A stretch of 64,000 nucleotides of DNA from Bacteroidota bacterium (lineage in GTDB: Bacteria > Bacteroidota > Bacteroidia > B-17B0 > Aurantibacillaceae), in NCBI GenBank assembly GCA_016185125.1, contig JACPOC010000034.1, positions 1-64,000 on the forward strand. Reading direction: 5' to 3'. The notes beneath the pieces are model-generated. The model had not been told where the DNA came from, searched no databases, and saw only the letters and a program-made list of their open reading frames with translations. The first letter of the stretch is position 1; each line of letters starts with the position of its first letter. Position numbers and translations under genes: made by a program. Shown here in pieces: positions 1 to 8,612 of this stretch.

Positions 1-381
1 AAAATTTATATATTTGTGTACGGAAAAGAAAACCTGAGAAGACAGTGGTTGCTTTGCGACCCTGTTTTCAAAGGAAATAATTTAATTTTAACGACGAAAT
101 ATTCTTTCTAGGGTTCTTTATTAATCATAGGAGGATTTCCGCAAAAAAGCACAGATAATTTTAAATGGAAAGTTCAGTTTGTCTGGCCTTTTAAAGTTAA
201 TTATTTAATTGAAGAAGTAGCGGAAGATTATTCTCATACCGTGGTGGGGCATCCGGATAAAAAATTTCTTTATATCATGTCGCGCGAAAAAACTATGAAT
301 GAAGAATTATATAAAACGCTTGCCAAACGTTATAAAGAAAATGGGTACGATATGTCCTTATTGATAAAAGTTCCGCAATAA
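1..381 (+). pseudogene. Truncated Blc-type lipocalin (3' part only)
   Basis: From about position 121 the frame reads like the C-terminal half of a bacterial lipocalin (Blc/apolipoprotein D type). It has a WPFKVNYLIEE strand, then GHPDKKFLYIMSR, then a YKENGYDMSLLIKVPQ end before TAA at 379-381. The same frame carries a TAG at 109-111, and the codons upstream do not look like the lipocalin N-terminus, so the signal peptide and first strands are absent. No in-frame ATG follows the stop. The left edge of the window cuts the region, so a rearrangement further left is possible. Lipocalins of this family are outer-membrane lipoproteins that bind hydrophobic ligands; this copy is probably inactive. 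Confidence 0.55.
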
Positions 382-382
382 A

Positions 383-1012
383 TTAATGGTACAATTTCAT
401 TTTTTTTAAAGCTTCTTCATCTCGTACTGCCAAAAATAACTCCCGCCAGGCTTCCTTAAAGCCATCATAAGCTAAAACAGAATAACCCATTACTTCCCGC
501 TCAATTTGATTATTTTCAGGATTAAAATACCAAGACTCATAAAAAATAATTTTATTAATTTGTGAAAGAAGCGAGGTTGAATCGCAATAATAAACTTTAT
601 TAATTTCTTCAACGCCGCTTGAACTGTACGATATCTGATCAATCGTGTCGCAAGTTTTAAACCATTTACCAAGTTCGGCGCTATTTAAAGGAGGCGAATC
701 CCAGCTTTTGTAAAGCAAAGATTTCGGGTCTTTTACCATTAACAAAACAGCTTTCTCCATCATTTTAAATTGTGAAGCATTTAAAAAAGTTGCCGGCCTA
801 GAATAAGATTGCGAAAACTCATACATCGATACCCTGCCACTATCGCTTCTTGCATAAGCAGTTTTTACCTGCATGGTATCTTTTAAAATAATTTCAGTTT
901 CTTTATACGGCGTTATCTCCAACCTGCCTTTTACCGTTGTGTTATCAGATTTTGTTTTTGGTGAACAGGAAATTATTATTACACCAACAAAAGCTATAAT
1001 TAAATTTTTCAT
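383..1012 (-). CDS. Hypothetical lipoprotein
   Basis: A 209-residue protein with a classic lipoprotein leader: MKN, a hydrophobic stretch, then an ISCSP lipobox with Cys near residue 16. It should be lipid-anchored in the cell envelope. The mature part is polar with no domain I recognise. It converges on the lipocalin remnant with only one base between the stops. Function unknown. Confidence 0.75.
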   Translation of the reverse strand: MKNLIIAFVGVIIISCSPKTKSDNTTVKGRLEITPYKETEIILKDTMQVKTAYARSDSGRVSMYEFSQSYSRPATFLNASQFKMMEKAVLLMVKDPKSLLYKSWDSPPLNSAELGKWFKTCDTIDQISYSSSGVEEINKVYYCDSTSLLSQINKIIFYESWYFNPENNQIEREVMGYSVLAYDGFKEAWRELFLAVRDEEALKKMKLYH

Positions 1013-1085
1013 ATTTCTAAAGATAGATAAAAATTAATATTACTAAAATATTTAAGTAATTTTATACTTTTATAAAAATTACGCT

Positions 1086-1853
1086 TTGTCATTAAAAATC
1101 ACATTCCTTGGTACAGGAACCTCTCAGGGTGTTCCGGTAATTGCCTGCGACTGTGAAGTATGTACGAGCACTAATGCCAAAGATAAACGCTTGCGAACAT
1201 CGGTATTAGTTGAAACTTCTACCACGCGCATTGTAATTGATACCGGCCCGGATTTTCGGCAACAATTATTACGTGAAAAAATAAAACGGCTTGACGCAGT
1301 TGTGTTTACGCATGAGCACAAAGATCATATTGCGGGATTAGATGAGGTGCGCGCTTTTAATTATTTCTGCAAAATAAAAATGCCGGTTTACGCTACAGAA
1401 CGCGTTGAAAAAGCTATCCGAAGTGAGTTTGCTTATATATTTGCCGAAGAAAAATATCCCGGCATTCCTGAAATTGAATTAAATACCATTGCTGATGAAA
1501 CTTTTACAATTGGTGATATGTTAATTGAGCCTTTAAATGTGTTGCATTATAAATTACCCATTAAAGGATTTAAAATAGAACACTTCGCTTATATTACTGA
1601 CGCAAATTTTATTTCGAATGAAGAAAAAAATAAATTGAAAAATTTAGACGTATTGGTATTAAATACATTAAGGCGCGAACCTCACATTTCTCATTTTACC
1701 TTAAACCAAGCCATTGAACTGGTGCAAGAACTAAAACCAAAGAAAGCCTATTTTACGCATATAGCTCATCAATTAGGATTGCATGACGAAGTTAGCAAAG
1801 AACTTCCGCCAAATATTGAACTGGCTTTTGATGGATTACAATTAATTATTTAA
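1086..1853 (+). CDS. MBL-fold metallohydrolase (PhnP-like)
   Basis: A 255-residue metallo-beta-lactamase-fold hydrolase. HEHKDH at residues 76-81 is the di-metal motif, and further His residues lie in the C-terminal half (for example FTHIAHQLG). The N-terminal GTGTSQGVPV followed by a CDCEVC cluster (21-26) resembles PhnP-type phosphodiesterases, where such cysteines hold a structural zinc. The substrate is likely a phosphodiester, but I cannot name it. The start is TTG: no ATG occurs between the upstream stops and the conserved LKITFLGTG. The next gene begins 2 bases after the stop, so the two form an operon. Confidence 0.85.
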   Translation: MSLKITFLGTGTSQGVPVIACDCEVCTSTNAKDKRLRTSVLVETSTTRIVIDTGPDFRQQLLREKIKRLDAVVFTHEHKDHIAGLDEVRAFNYFCKIKMPVYATERVEKAIRSEFAYIFAEEKYPGIPEIELNTIADETFTIGDMLIEPLNVLHYKLPIKGFKIEHFAYITDANFISNEEKNKLKNLDVLVLNTLRREPHISHFTLNQAIELVQELKPKKAYFTHIAHQLGLHDEVSKELPPNIELAFDGLQLII

Positions 1854-1855
1854 TT

Positions 1856-2329
1856 ATGGCTGAAGAATTAAGCATTACAGCAACCGGTAAAGAAGAAAAG
1901 TACAAACAATTACTTCCTCAGATAAAATCATTATTGCAAGGGGAAAGCGATTCGATTGCCAACATGGCCAACGTGTGTGCCGCTTTAAAATACGGAATGA
2001 ATTTTTTATGGGTAGGATTTTATCTTGTAAAAGAAAATGAACTGGTGCTGGGTCCGTTTCAAGGACCAATTGCATGCACGCGCATTTCCAAAGGAAAAGG
2101 CGTTTGCGGGAAAGCTTGGGAAACATCGGAAACCGTTATAGTGGAGGATGTTGAGCTTTTTCCCGGCCACATTGCATGCAGTTCTTTAAGTAAAAGTGAA
2201 ATTGTTATCCCCATTATTATAAACAATAAAGTAGTAGCAGTATTGGATGTTGATAGTGATGAATTAAGTTCATTTGATCAAATAGATCGGTACTTTTTAC
2301 AGGAAATCATCAACCTTATTTATCTGTAA
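1856..2329 (+). CDS. Free methionine-(R)-sulfoxide reductase (GAF domain)
   Basis: A 157-residue single GAF-domain protein of the fRMsr (MsrC/YebR) family, which reduces free methionine-R-sulfoxide in the cytosol. The three family cysteines are at 74, 84 and 108, giving spacings of 10 and 24, the same as Cys84/94/118 of the E. coli enzyme. The FLWVGFY and DVDSDE motifs are also typical. It lies 2 bases after the MBL hydrolase and is followed by a hairpin terminator. Strong family call; the full catalytic cysteine set is present. Confidence 0.93.
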   Translation: MAEELSITATGKEEKYKQLLPQIKSLLQGESDSIANMANVCAALKYGMNFLWVGFYLVKENELVLGPFQGPIACTRISKGKGVCGKAWETSETVIVEDVELFPGHIACSSLSKSEIVIPIIINNKVVAVLDVDSDELSSFDQIDRYFLQEIINLIYL

Positions 2330-2335
2330 AAAAAA

Positions 2336-2360
2336 ATCCCGCAATTACTTTTTGCAGGAT
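2336..2360. terminator. Bidirectional rho-independent terminator
   Basis: A 9-bp stem with one mismatch (ATCCCGCAA / TTGCAGGAT) and a 7-base loop. An A-run lies to the left and a T-rich stretch to the right, so it can end both the fRMsr operon and the converging gene. Confidence 0.7.
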
Positions 2361-2383
2361 TGTTCTTATTTTTTCCAAACAAC

Positions 2384-2707
2384 TTAATTTCCAAAAGGGA
2401 TCAATCGAACACCAATTACAAAAGGATATACTTCCGGGCCTTTACCTGAAGAAAATAAAGGAGTAATATTATATTCACTAAACACAGTAAAATTACTGTA
2501 GCCAACCGAAGCATGCGCTTTTACCTGAAATGGGCTCATGTTATAACTATCTTTACGAATCTTTGTGAATTCGTTACCACTAATTTCAAACTTTTGTTTT
2601 GTTTTGCTGCTGATCATAAACTGACCAATTACTCCCGCTGCAATATGAAAAGACTTTGAGGGTTTTCTACCGATATTGAATTCTAAAAGAATCGGAAACT
2701 GAAGCAT
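2384..2707 (-). pseudogene. C-terminal fragment of outer-membrane beta-barrel protein
   Basis: The 107 residues resemble the last strands of Bacteroidota outer-membrane beta-barrel proteins: EFNIG, FHIAAGVIGQF, NMSPFQVKAHASVGYSNFTVF, then PLF and YPFVIGVRLIPFGN at the end. There is no signal peptide, and the usual N-terminal barrel half is missing. The 112 bases upstream hold no continuation. Such a fragment could not form a full barrel, so I read it as a gene remnant. A short genuine protein is possible but less likely. Confidence 0.6.
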
Positions 2708-2819
2708 GGTTGATTTTAGAATATTTTTATTATATGTAAGACGAAGTTAAAGCCATAAAGTTCCAGTTCACACGATTTTTTAATTAACTCTTTATCAAAA
2801 AGGTATAAGGAAAACTCAA

Positions 2820-3467
2820 TTATTTTTTCAGTAATTTAAAGGCATGGCTCCATTTACCCTCGCGCATTCCCGGGATACACCAAAGCATGGCCAGCGGTTC
2901 AATAGCCCGGGCGGCTTCTGCCATTCCCATATCTTCAACTTCCCACCCAAATTTTAAAAGAATGGTTTGAACCTCTTTTTTGGCATCCTCATTATTACCG
3001 CAAATAAACATACCGGGCTTTAATCCGTCAAAATTAGGATCTACCATCAAAGAACTTCCTACAGATGAAAATGCTTTTACAAAATGTGCTTTAGTATTCA
3101 TAGATTGAAGATCTTCCATTAATGAATTTTCTAAAGACGTAAAATATTTTAAAACACCATTTTGCGGCGGACTGTCGGCTATGGGATTGGTTGTATCAAT
3201 AACAGTTTTACCTGAAAAATTTTCTATTCCGCATTGCTCTATAACGTTTCGGGCTATGCTTCCTTTAACTGCCAAAATTATTATCTCCGCAGATTTGGCT
3301 GTTTCTGAAAATCCTGCCGTTTTTATAGAACCACCAATTTCAGTTATAAGAGCTGCTCGTTTTTCTTCACTTCTTGAAGCAATGGTAGTATCATAACCAT
3401 ACTTTAAAAAACCTTTACCCAAAGCTTTGCCTACTGCTCCGGAACCAATTATTCCTATTTTTTTCAT
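2820..3467 (-). CDS. NADPH-dependent F420 reductase-like oxidoreductase
   Basis: A 215-residue Rossmann-fold protein. The N-terminal KKIGIIGSGAVGKALG carries the GxGxxG dinucleotide loop (8-13), followed by ASRSEEK, where a basic residue after strand 2 favours NADP. VIDTTNP and VKAFSSVG match the F420-dependent NADP reductase/NAD(P)-binding family common in Bacteroidota, which often act on other substrates there. A -7-like box (TATCTTTG on the minus strand, 3493-3500) lies 25 bases upstream. Monocistronic; substrate unknown. Confidence 0.8.
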   Translation of the reverse strand: MKKIGIIGSGAVGKALGKGFLKYGYDTTIASRSEEKRAALITEIGGSIKTAGFSETAKSAEIIILAVKGSIARNVIEQCGIENFSGKTVIDTTNPIADSPPQNGVLKYFTSLENSLMEDLQSMNTKAHFVKAFSSVGSSLMVDPNFDGLKPGMFICGNNEDAKKEVQTILLKFGWEVEDMGMAEAARAIEPLAMLWCIPGMREGKWSHAFKLLKK

Positions 3468-3539
3468 TCTTACAAATTTTGATTGTGTAAAACAAAGATA
3501 ATGTAATTAGACAAATAGAACTTAAGTTTTAAGCCTTTT

Positions 3540-5876
3540 CTATTCTAAAACAATGCGTTTTACTTCAGTTTTTTTATTGATAGTTATTTCAATAAAATAC
3601 ACGCCTTTTGCGTAACTGCTCAGATCAATTGTTCCCTTATAGTTTTTCGATTTTAAATGCAATACCTGTGTATCTAACTGTTCACCTACAACAGATTTAA
3701 TTCTAAGATACAGGGTTCCAATTTCTTTTGGCCCATCAATATTAAAAGTAATTAGTCCGTTGCTTGGATTTGGGAATACATCTAATTTAAAAGTGCTTGC
3801 GCCAGCGGTTTTTATACCTGTAACAACAGGGGATACAATGTTAGAATAAGAAGTGTAATACTGATTATCCGGCGATAGCTGAACCTTGATTTGATAAAAA
3901 TATTTTTGTGCGGATAATGTTATATTGTAACTTGTGTGAGATAAAGATGTGGAATCATATAGCGTAAGACTTGCTGCGGATGTTCCTCTTAAAATATAAT
4001 GCTTGTTATATGAATTGATAAACCCTTCGTATTTATTCCAGTTTAATTGCTGATTATTACTTCCGCTTTGCGTTAAAAAAATTGTTTTATGATAGGTGCT
4101 AACCTCCGATTCCGTTCCGCAAGTATCCACCGCGGTTACTTTGTAATATACCGCGCTGGTATCTTCTATAGCTAAACTATCAGAAAATATTCCATCCCAA
4201 GTATTGGTGGGCGTAAAAGAAGCCAATGGAGTAAGATTGCTTTTATCAACACCTTTATAAACATTAAACTTTGAAATACCATATTCGTTGTTAAACAAAA
4301 TTAATTTATTTTTTCCGTTTACATTGTTGTATGATGCAGAAACAAAAGTAGGTTTCATACATATTTTACTTTCAATTTTAGTTGGTAATGAATAAGCTAT
4401 GCACCCCGAAGGCTGCGTAACTTTTACCCGATAAACACCTGTTTGATCCACACTGATACTTTGAGTTGTTTTTCCGTTAGACCACAGATAAGATGAATAT
4501 CCTGATCCTGCGTCAAGTAAAAATGATGTTGCCGGACAAAGGTATTTGGTAAGCCATGGGATCTGCTCGCCGTTAATTAATGGCGGCGTACAGGGCACAT
4601 CGTTTAAGGCCATTATAAACGAACCTGATGCAGCATTGCCGTAATTAGTTACGTATACAGTATCAGAACCAATAACGGCATAAGGAGCCCCGTAAATATA
4701 TCCTGAGATAAAAATTACCCCCGCACTACTTTTAGTTATATGCGTTAAAGCAACATTCGTCAAACGGGTTTCGCCAACTATTACATTGTTCTTATCGAGT
4801 TTTTTAATAACCTGATAGCCCGGCTGGTTACTCTGACAAGGGCAACCATTAGCGCCTTCGGTTCCTATCAGATATAGATTTTGATTATTGCAAAATGTTT
4901 CCGCATAAGCTCCGTCGGTATTTGTTCCAGTCCAATTTGCGATTCCGGTGGAGCTTGATAAACGCCTGATAACGCCATTTCCTCCGTATTTGCCTGAACA
5001 AAAACTCGGATAATAAGCGTCGCCATTTTCTGATACTGATAATCCTCCATAAGAATATCCATAATAACAAGCGCCGCTAATTATAAATTTAGACCATGTT
5101 ATTGCATACGATGGATTCAGTTTATAAATATAAACACCTTCCTCGGGCGCGTTTAAAGTGTCGTTATTCCAAAATTTACCTTCGCGCCAAGCGGCTAAAA
5201 TATAGTTGCCTGTGGAATCAGTTTTAATTTCCAATCCCTTATTACCATAATTTCTTTCTATTAAAAAATCAATCATTTTATGATCCATTAAATTGCCGGA
5301 TAAATTAAAACCAGCCAGCAAAAGTGTTTTTTGAGCATTAACGGCTACATAATTTTTATTTACAAATAAGGAATCGGTTAAGGAACCTGTAAGTACAAGC
5401 TTGGTTTTATTTTTATTAAATGTTAAGTCATTGCCCGCATCCAAACCCGAGGCGCCAAAGGTGGAGATCCAAAGTACCTGACCATTATTGTTCATTTTTC
5501 CAATCATTCCATCTTCATTTCCTTTTGATGAAATAGTAATTCCGTTTATAATGTGATTTCCTGAAAAAGACCCGGCGAAATAAAAATACTGAGCTCCATC
5601 GTAAATTAAATTTTTGATCCAAAAAGTACCCGGCCATTTTTTAGAAAAAAGCATCGAACCGTTAGACGAATATTTTTGAAGAAATGATCCTGTAGTATCT
5701 ACAACATTGCTATAATATGCTTCTGTTTTTGAACCGAAATGATAAACACTTCCCAACGCATCTGTTATTAACCCTCTGGTTTTTGTAAATGCTGTGTTTT
5801 TGGCCCACGATATTTGTTGGCCCGGTACAATTCGAACTAACAACAGAAGCAGCGATAAAAGATATAATTTTTTCAT
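3540..5876 (-). CDS. Large secreted protein with T9SS type A sorting domain
   Basis: A 778-residue exported protein. It has an N-terminal signal peptide (MKKLYLLSLLLLLVRIVPGQ) and a C-terminal domain with FPNPSNG, then GVYFIEITI and KRIVLE. This is the type IX secretion sorting signal that is removed or lipid-anchored at the surface. The middle resembles beta-propeller/SBBP-type repeats, followed by an Ig-like segment (YLWSNGKTTQSISVDQTG) and a fibronectin-like region. Many glycosylated or adhesive surface proteins have this plan. Ligand unknown. Confidence 0.88.
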   Translation of the reverse strand: MKKLYLLSLLLLLVRIVPGQQISWAKNTAFTKTRGLITDALGSVYHFGSKTEAYYSNVVDTTGSFLQKYSSNGSMLFSKKWPGTFWIKNLIYDGAQYFYFAGSFSGNHIINGITISSKGNEDGMIGKMNNNGQVLWISTFGASGLDAGNDLTFNKNKTKLVLTGSLTDSLFVNKNYVAVNAQKTLLLAGFNLSGNLMDHKMIDFLIERNYGNKGLEIKTDSTGNYILAAWREGKFWNNDTLNAPEEGVYIYKLNPSYAITWSKFIISGACYYGYSYGGLSVSENGDAYYPSFCSGKYGGNGVIRRLSSSTGIANWTGTNTDGAYAETFCNNQNLYLIGTEGANGCPCQSNQPGYQVIKKLDKNNVIVGETRLTNVALTHITKSSAGVIFISGYIYGAPYAVIGSDTVYVTNYGNAASGSFIMALNDVPCTPPLINGEQIPWLTKYLCPATSFLLDAGSGYSSYLWSNGKTTQSISVDQTGVYRVKVTQPSGCIAYSLPTKIESKICMKPTFVSASYNNVNGKNKLILFNNEYGISKFNVYKGVDKSNLTPLASFTPTNTWDGIFSDSLAIEDTSAVYYKVTAVDTCGTESEVSTYHKTIFLTQSGSNNQQLNWNKYEGFINSYNKHYILRGTSAASLTLYDSTSLSHTSYNITLSAQKYFYQIKVQLSPDNQYYTSYSNIVSPVVTGIKTAGASTFKLDVFPNPSNGLITFNIDGPKEIGTLYLRIKSVVGEQLDTQVLHLKSKNYKGTIDLSSYAKGVYFIEITINKKTEVKRIVLE

Positions 5877-6016
5877 GAATTACCCATTCAGCTATTTACA
5901 TAGGTAAATTTACGAGGTAAAGAGAAAGCCTTTTTAAAACTTCGGTAAGAACGCTTTTTGGTTCGTTATAAGCGCATTAAGTTGTTTTAGAAAAAAGGCG
6001 AATAAGAAAATATAAG

Positions 6017-6373
6017 TTAAAAAGTTACCTGATAAACATCGGTTTTGTTACGTAAAATCCCTAATACTTCAAAGCCGCCTTCCTGAGGAATAATTTCTTT
6101 GAGATCGAAGATAGAACATCCTTTACTAAGACCTTCAAATACCAGTGTAAAACCTTTGCCATCATTAATAGTCCATTGCGGAGCAAAAGAAATATTAAAA
6201 GCGGTTATAAGCTTGGCGCGTTTACCGGTTTCGTTTTCAATTAAAAATGTGCTGGGCCAAATCCGGTACGCGTAATCAACCGGACAAGAGCAGTGAACGA
6301 TGGTTTGCCGCTCTTCACTCACCAGAATTTTTACTTCCGTAATTTCTTCAATGTCTACTTCTATTTCAACCAT
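6017..6373 (-). CDS. Hypothetical cytosolic protein
   Basis: A 118-residue protein without signal peptide or membrane segment, starting MVEIEVDIEEI. It has a CSCP pair near residue 30 and a strand-rich composition (FNISFAPQWTI, GFTLVFEGL). I do not recognise the family. It lies 45 bases downstream of the CDGSH gene on the same strand and may be co-transcribed with it. Confidence 0.6.
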   Translation of the reverse strand: MVEIEVDIEEITEVKILVSEERQTIVHCSCPVDYAYRIWPSTFLIENETGKRAKLITAFNISFAPQWTINDGKGFTLVFEGLSKGCSIFDLKEIIPQEGGFEVLGILRNKTDVYQVTF

Positions 6374-6418
6374 TTTAAAGATATAGAAATAATGATTTTA
6401 TTTTAAATCAGAAGTATT

Positions 6419-6640
6419 TTATTTTTTTGGAGGCAGTGCAAAAGCAACAGCCTCATGCTCAAAATGGCCATTGTGTGATCCATCGCAAAAAGGCTTGTTT
6501 TTTGAAAGGCCGCAGCGGCAAACCGACACTACTTCTCTTCCGCCTAAATCGTAAGCTGCACCGCTTTTATCTACAATTTCAAAATCACCTTCTATTCGAA
6601 TAGAACCATTATTGTTTACTGTTATTTTTGTTTTAGCCAT
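6419..6640 (-). CDS. CDGSH iron-sulfur domain protein
   Basis: A 73-residue protein with one complete CDGSH motif. CRCGLSKNKPFCDGSH at 41-56 supplies Cys41, Cys43, Cys52 and His56, the three-Cys one-His ligand set of a labile [2Fe-2S] cluster (mitoNEET-like fold). Likely a small cytosolic redox or cluster-transfer protein. The N-terminal half forms the short beta extension seen in bacterial members. Confidence 0.92.
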   Translation of the reverse strand: MAKTKITVNNNGSIRIEGDFEIVDKSGAAYDLGGREVVSVCRCGLSKNKPFCDGSHNGHFEHEAVAFALPPKK

Positions 6641-6780
6641 AATAATTTATTTTAAATATAAGAAAATTATGCTGAAATACAGTTACCTAAAGTAAAACAC
6701 TCAAAGCTTTGCAACTTAGCCGAGTTAATTGAAAATTTAATGAGAATAAGCCTTTTGAAGGCTTTTAATTAATTATTCGG

Positions 6781-7758
6781 TTATATTAATAAACTTTCTA
6801 ACCCTGCCCTAAATTCCTGGCCTTCTTGCACTTCCTTATCTGAATATATTTTTAGCGAATGTCCGCTTTTTGTTTCGGCCAGCAACTCGTAACATTTACC
6901 ATTATAACTGCAATGGTTAATAGTAACCGGTATTTTGAGAGCCGACTTGCTTGGCTTTAAATTTATTTTATCGGGCCGTATTACCGTTTTTGATTTCAAT
7001 TGATCGCCTTTTTCAACATCTTCCTTTCTGATGATATTATAATCTCCTAATAATCCTGCCAGCTTTACATTTTTAGGCTGATAAAAAACCTTCCACTTCT
7101 CCCCTGTTTGAATGATCTTTCCGCAATCAAGCACAGCAATTCTATCGGCATATTTAAGCGCTTCTTCGGCTACGTGCGTTATAAGTATTACCGAAGTTTT
7201 GTGACGTTTTACTTCTTTTATAATAAAGGAAAATAATTTATCCGTTAAAATTTTATCCAGATTACTAAAGGGCTCATCAAGCAATAGAACTTCCGGTATC
7301 AAGGCAAGCGCGCGGGCAATGGCCACTCGTTGTTTTTGTCCGGAAGATAAAAAACGGGCTTTTGTATTGCGCAAGCTCAGCAGCTCTAGTAACTTTAAAA
7401 GCTGCGACGATCGTTTTTGTTTGGCTTCGGTGGTGTAGCCAATCAATTTATCCCAGATGTTTTCTTCTACGGTATGATTATCGAGCACATAAAAATCCTG
7501 ACTTACCAAACTCATGGCCTTATGCCCCGGAATTAAATTGTAAGAAGGGCCTAATACTCTTTCTTTATGTATGTACACATCGCCTTCGTGCAGATCTTCC
7601 AAGCCATAAATACATTTTAGCAAAGTAGTTTTACCACTTCCGCTTTTTCCAACCAAAGCCAAAATTTCGCCTTTGCTGAGTTTAAGCGTTACGTTTCTAA
7701 TACCCTTAAAATAATTTTGATTGTTGTAATTGAACGATATGTTATTAACCTGTAAAAT
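6781..7758 (-). CDS. ABC transporter ATP-binding protein with TOBE domain
   Basis: The ATPase subunit of an importer of the CysA/FbpC/PotA type. It has Walker A GKSGSGKT, signature LSSGQKQRVAIARA, Walker B VLLLDEPFS, H-loop LITHV, and a C-terminal TOBE-like region. The obvious ORF begins inside Walker A, but the frame continues upstream with a normal ABC N-terminus (LQVNNISFNY, then KGIRNVTLKLSKGE). No ATG, GTG or TTG exists there. The best start is ATT at 7758-7756, directly after the TAA of the upstream gene, implying translational coupling and a rare AUU start. No permease is adjacent, so the substrate is unknown. Confidence 0.82.
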   Translation of the reverse strand: MLQVNNISFNYNNQNYFKGIRNVTLKLSKGEILALVGKSGSGKTTLLKCIYGLEDLHEGDVYIHKERVLGPSYNLIPGHKAMSLVSQDFYVLDNHTVEENIWDKLIGYTTEAKQKRSSQLLKLLELLSLRNTKARFLSSGQKQRVAIARALALIPEVLLLDEPFSNLDKILTDKLFSFIIKEVKRHKTSVILITHVAEEALKYADRIAVLDCGKIIQTGEKWKVFYQPKNVKLAGLLGDYNIIRKEDVEKGDQLKSKTVIRPDKINLKPSKSALKIPVTINHCSYNGKCYELLAETKSGHSLKIYSDKEVQEGQEFRAGLESLLI

Positions 7759-7759
7759 T

Positions 7760-8605
7760 TTAACGGAGTAAGGTTAAATTGTTCATAATCTTATAGCTTT
7801 TACCATCAAAACCAACAGCTTCAATTACATAAAAATAAACGCCCGACTGACAAGGTTGTCCACTGGTGGTGTAGCCATCCCAAAAACCGTTAACTTTATC
7901 CCAACTGGCAATAATAGTTCCATAACGGTTATAAATCCACACATTCATGCTCGCTATGCCTCGTGCAATAGGTTTAAATATATCGTTGGTGTTATCGTTA
8001 TTGGGCGTAAAAATATTTGGAGCAGTTACGCCTGATGAATCAGAAATAAAAAATTTGTAATAAGCGGTATCGTTGCAACCGTTAGTTCCGGTAGCCACTA
8101 CCATAATACTGTAAGATCCGCTGGCTGTATAATTTTTAACGGTGTTTAAAGTAGAGTCTTTTCCTGCCAATCCCGGCACATCACTAAAAACCCAATAATT
8201 TTTAATAAAGTTGGTGGAGTAATTGGTAAGAACTAATTGAGTTGGAAATCCGCTTGAAGTTAAACTCGCATTAAAAATAGCTTCGGCAGATTGGGTAACG
8301 TTAATTAAGCGTGTGGAAATAGTAGTGCCTGTTGCATTGCTAACTTGTAAAGTAGCGGTGTAAGCACCCGGGCGGCCAAACGTAAAACTAACAAAAGAAC
8401 TGTTTAAATCGGGCAAAGCAGTAACGGATAAAGTAGGGCTAATTGACCAGCTAAACGCCGTTGGTGTGTTGGTAGTAAGGGTACTAAACGTAACAGAAGT
8501 TCCGGTACAAATTGTTGATGAAGGAATTACAATGGTAGCCGAAGGAACCTGCGCTTTTAAAAACACAGATGTTAAAAGGAGAAAAATTAATATAAACTTG
8601 TTCAT
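7760..8605 (-). CDS. Gliding-motility-associated C-terminal domain protein (T9SS type B)
   Basis: A 281-residue secreted protein with a signal peptide (MNKFILIFLLLTSVFLKAQ), a PKD-like central domain (SFTFGRPGAYTATLQVSN), and a C-terminal gliding-associated (CHU_C) domain. Its markers are APNIFTPNNDNTNDIF, WIYNRYG, WDGYTTSGQPCQSGVYFY. This domain directs secretion through the type IX system by the type B route. It is shorter than most family members. The ABC gene starts at its stop codon. Confidence 0.88.
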   Translation of the reverse strand: MNKFILIFLLLTSVFLKAQVPSATIVIPSSTICTGTSVTFSTLTTNTPTAFSWSISPTLSVTALPDLNSSFVSFTFGRPGAYTATLQVSNATGTTISTRLINVTQSAEAIFNASLTSSGFPTQLVLTNYSTNFIKNYWVFSDVPGLAGKDSTLNTVKNYTASGSYSIMVVATGTNGCNDTAYYKFFISDSSGVTAPNIFTPNNDNTNDIFKPIARGIASMNVWIYNRYGTIIASWDKVNGFWDGYTTSGQPCQSGVYFYVIEAVGFDGKSYKIMNNLTLLR

Positions 8606-8612
8606 AAAACCA

